A DNA stretch of 14,726 nt from an uncultured Lachnospiraceae bacterium (lineage in GTDB: Bacteria > Bacillota > Clostridia > Lachnospirales > Lachnospiraceae): contig CAMWOK010000042.1 of the NCBI GenBank assembly GCA_947175845.1, forward strand, positions 1-14,726. The letters run 5' to 3'. Each line of letters starts with the position of its first letter. Within the stretch, counting starts at the first letter, position 1. The position numbers and the translations under genes were made by a program. The notes below the pieces were generated by a model, which made no database searches, was not told the DNA's origin, and saw nothing but the letters and a program-made list of their open reading frames with translations. Shown here piece by piece: positions 12,476 to 14,726 of the stretch.

Positions 12476-14726
12476 TCACAGCGTCTGCGCCTTCTCCTTC
12501 CAGCCCGTGTCGCGCTCTTTGCTCGACGCCACTGCCGCGGTGAGCTGCAGTACTATCTCGCTGAAATACCGCGGCGGCACATCCTTTAAAAAGCTGGCTT
12601 TTTCCCTGTCCGCCTCGTCGTAGACGTAGCTGCCGCGCGCCACGGTTCCCACTTTATAAAAGCGCGCATCGTACACGGTCACGTCCTCGTTCAGAAATCC
12701 TACGCCGCTGCCGGAAAAGTGCAGTTCCACGCCCATGCCGGTCTCAGCGTCCTCGCGGTAGTATTCATAGAATGCGCCGCCGTCCTGCACGGAGCCGCGG
12801 TACCACCCAAATCCGGTCAGCTTTCCGTTGAGGGAGAGGTCGTTGACGACATAGCCGCCAACACGCTCCATGCTCTGCCGGTCTTTCTCCTCTTCGTCCA
12901 CGCGGAAAACGGGTCTGTCAAGCTGCTCGATCGGCTGCGTCATCTCATAGTCGGCAAGCTGTTCCTTCCACGCCGCCCGCTCCTCGGAGGAGAGCTCTAT
13001 CGGATGCACAAGACTGATGCGCGCGCCTTCTGGCATCACAAATTCCTCCTCATCCTGCGTGTTGAACGTGCCGTCCTCCATGTATCGGAAGCTCTGCGTG
13101 AGCCGGTTGTCCTCGTAGACGCCCCATATCAGCCCGATTGCAAACTGGTGCATCAGCGGATTTCTCACAAAGAGGGCTGTCCACGCCGCCGTGCTCCACT
13201 CCCGCTTTGCGCTCAGCGCGTACTCAAGGCGCGCCCGCTGGCTGCTGACGGTGGTTTTCATCTGCTTTTTCATCTGCTTGAAGTCCTCGTGCGCCGCCGC
13301 AGCCTTTTTTGCATCGTCCTTCTTTCCCGGCGCGGGCATGTTCTTGAGCTTCTTTCCGCTGTCATCAAACACTTCGATATCCAGCGCGGGGGTGAGCATC
13401 ACCTTAAATGTGCGCGCTCCATAGTCGAATGTGCGCTGCATCTTCCCGTCAAAGCCAAGGTCGGGCACAATGCGGTCGGAGAGCTCTTCGCGCGTGATGC
13501 CAAGCTGTGCGGCTGCAAATTCGAGCGCCTCGCCCGCCGCAGCTTTCACCTGCTTGAACTTGAATTTTCTGGACATGCCGTCCACGATCAGCAGCGCCTG
13601 CGCCGAAGGGTTCAGCGCCAGCGCCTTCACAGCCTCCATTGCAATCGCTCCCCGCATCATCAGCGGCCACTCCTGTATCTGGCGCTGCAGCTTCTGTAAG
13701 ATCTCCTCCCCGCCGTGGATGGAGGCCGCGTACAGCACCCAGCGCTTCTTCGACTCCGCGCCCGCCGCAAGCCATCGGTCGAACAGCTCATTCACATAGC
13801 GGGCTAACTCGACTGTGTCGAGCTTTTCTGCAAGAACCGCCGCATTCTTGCTCACGCCGCATTTTTCCTGCGACGCATAGCACAGCAGCACCGCCTGCAG
13901 ATAGCGCTCGGAAGCCTCCTGCCCATCTGTCGTGTGCACAGTTGAAAACGGTTCCCCATATGCCCATGCAAGCCCTTTTTTGCGGTTGCCTCTGTGCAGC
14001 TGCTCGACAAGTTCGTCCTGGGAGAACGCGTTGTCCGCGGACGCATCTGCTTCTATATTCAGCGCGTCCTGCAGCAGCGCCAGCACTTTCGCGTTCTTTT
14101 CTTTTTCCAGGGCCTGCAGCAGCACATCCTTAAAGCTGCCGCCATCGCGCTGCCACCGCGACAGTACATGGACCGCCGTCTCCCGCTGTGCGGCCTTCTT
14201 TGCCTGCAGCAGCGCCCGGATGTCGTCCGCCCAGTCTGTCTGCGCGCACAATAGTTCCAGCAGCGCCTCCCGCACCAGCTTTGCACTGTCCCCCGCAAAG
14301 TGCAGGATTTCCTGTTTATTTCGGGCGGCATCTTTCTGCATCACGCGCAGCGCAAGATAGCGTCCCTCCGCGTCCGCATTGAAAAATGCCGCGAGCGTCT
14401 CCTCTCTTCTGTTTTGCAGATAGTCCGCAAAGACCGCTTCCGCGCCCGCCATCAGCTCCTCCTCCGTGCAGTTGCTGTAGCAGGTCCGTATTTTATAGAA
14501 GCTTCCGAATCCCGACAGCTGGTGCGCGATGTCCAACTGCTGGCTGTCCAGCTCTGCAAAAAGCTGTTTCACGCCGTCCATGCCCCTGGTCTCGTCCTCA
14601 TCCCCTATAATTTCAAAATACTCAAATCCCGCCGTCACGAGAAAGACTTTGCACCGCCTGATAAACTCCACGTCCGCGCAGTGCCTGGAGTACTTGTTCA
14701 ACGTGTTCTGCAGACCGCCCCTGTAC
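12476..14726 (-). CDS. DUF4132 domain protein (partial, N-terminus off window)
   Basis: The frame is open from the right edge to TGA 12478-12476, giving at least 749 residues. A TTG at 14701 is not a real start because the frame continues upstream to the edge. The N-terminal visible part is alpha-helical with HEAT-like repeats (for example LALRVMQKDAARNKQEILHF and AAQRETAVHVLSRW). The C-terminal part is the DUF4132 domain: a helical segment with REWSTAAWTALFVRNPLMHQ, then LIWGVYEDNRLTQSFRYMED and a beta-rich end with FGWYRGS and VPPRYFSEIVLQL. A charged Lys/Asp/Ala linker lies near 470. The family includes E. coli YehI and 'molybdate metabolism regulator' annotations, but the biochemical function is unknown. 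In E. coli the family sits with MoxR-type ATPase and vWA genes, so such genes may lie just outside the right edge (inference). Confidence 0.8.
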   Translation of the reverse strand, partial: YRGGLQNTLNKYSRHCADVEFIRRCKVFLVTAGFEYFEIIGDEDETRGMDGVKQLFAELDSQQLDIAHQLSGFGSFYKIRTCYSNCTEEELMAGAEAVFADYLQNRREETLAAFFNADAEGRYLALRVMQKDAARNKQEILHFAGDSAKLVREALLELLCAQTDWADDIRALLQAKKAAQRETAVHVLSRWQRDGGSFKDVLLQALEKEKNAKVLALLQDALNIEADASADNAFSQDELVEQLHRGNRKKGLAWAYGEPFSTVHTTDGQEASERYLQAVLLCYASQEKCGVSKNAAVLAEKLDTVELARYVNELFDRWLAAGAESKKRWVLYAASIHGGEEILQKLQRQIQEWPLMMRGAIAMEAVKALALNPSAQALLIVDGMSRKFKFKQVKAAAGEALEFAAAQLGITREELSDRIVPDLGFDGKMQRTFDYGARTFKVMLTPALDIEVFDDSGKKLKNMPAPGKKDDAKKAAAAHEDFKQMKKQMKTTVSSQRARLEYALSAKREWSTAAWTALFVRNPLMHQFAIGLIWGVYEDNRLTQSFRYMEDGTFNTQDEEEFVMPEGARISLVHPIELSSEERAAWKEQLADYEMTQPIEQLDRPVFRVDEEEKDRQSMERVGGYVVNDLSLNGKLTGFGWYRGSVQDGGAFYEYYREDAETGMGVELHFSGSGVGFLNEDVTVYDARFYKVGTVARGSYVYDEADREKASFLKDVPPRYFSEIVLQLTAAVASSKERDTGWKEKAQTL

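Noticed and set aside
12719..13699. Plus-strand open frame of 326 codons
   Set aside because: Antisense to the DUF4132 gene, composition typical of a shadow frame.
1..14726. CRISPR array, tRNA, rRNA or insertion sequence
   Set aside because: No regularly spaced direct repeats, no cloverleaf-like segment and no transposase fragment were seen on reading either strand.

Overview
The window looks like chromosomal DNA of a Clostridia-type Firmicute, most likely a Lachnospiraceae member with moderately high GC. The basis is AGGAGG-type ribosome binding sites, sigma-A promoters of TTGACA-17-TATAAT form, and the families present (YceG, BlaI-like, MATE, GNAT). Species cannot be told from the sequence.

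Left two thirds (1-9263): a nearly complete 'biosynthetic module' of the kind described by comparative genomics around tellurium-resistance (Ter) stress loci and predicted to make a nucleoside-like metabolite. It contains, in map order: a YceG-type protein with two tandem copies of one unit (1-1807, minus, C-terminus off the window); a cytoplasmic trypsin-like protease with a Pro/Arg repeat region (1955-2878, minus); a CitE/HpcH-like TIM-barrel C-C lyase (3132-4100, plus); an ATP-grasp ligase (4063-5097, minus, tail-to-tail overlap with the lyase); a phosphoribosyltransferase fused to a PELOTA domain (5148-6206, minus); a small membrane protein with its own promoter and terminator (6344-6673, minus); a MATE transporter (6826-8145, minus); and a second phosphoribosyltransferase fused to a TRSP domain (8142-9263, minus). 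The MATE start overlaps the stop of the second phosphoribosyltransferase as ATGA, so the two are translationally coupled. This makes the transporter the best candidate for moving the pathway's product. No TerD, TerC or HAD phosphatase gene is inside the window.

Right third (9264-14726): accessory and partly decayed DNA. A divergent promoter drives a probable RhsIA/NTF2-fold immunity-like protein without a visible toxin (9498-9992). It is followed by a membrane-anchored GNAT acetyltransferase (10146-10946) that ends inside a strong hairpin. On the minus strand lie a lipoprotein broken by a CA-dinucleotide frameshift (11010-12157) and a BlaI/MecI C-terminal remnant lacking its DNA-binding domain (12201-12437). 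This pair is visibly more AT-rich than its surroundings. The window closes with a large DUF4132 protein (12476-14726, minus, N-terminus off the window).

How the genes may work together (inference): the lyase, ATP-grasp and two phosphoribosyltransferases would build a phosphoribosyl-linked metabolite, MATE would move it across the membrane, and YceG and the protease would act as effector or accessory parts of the stress response.
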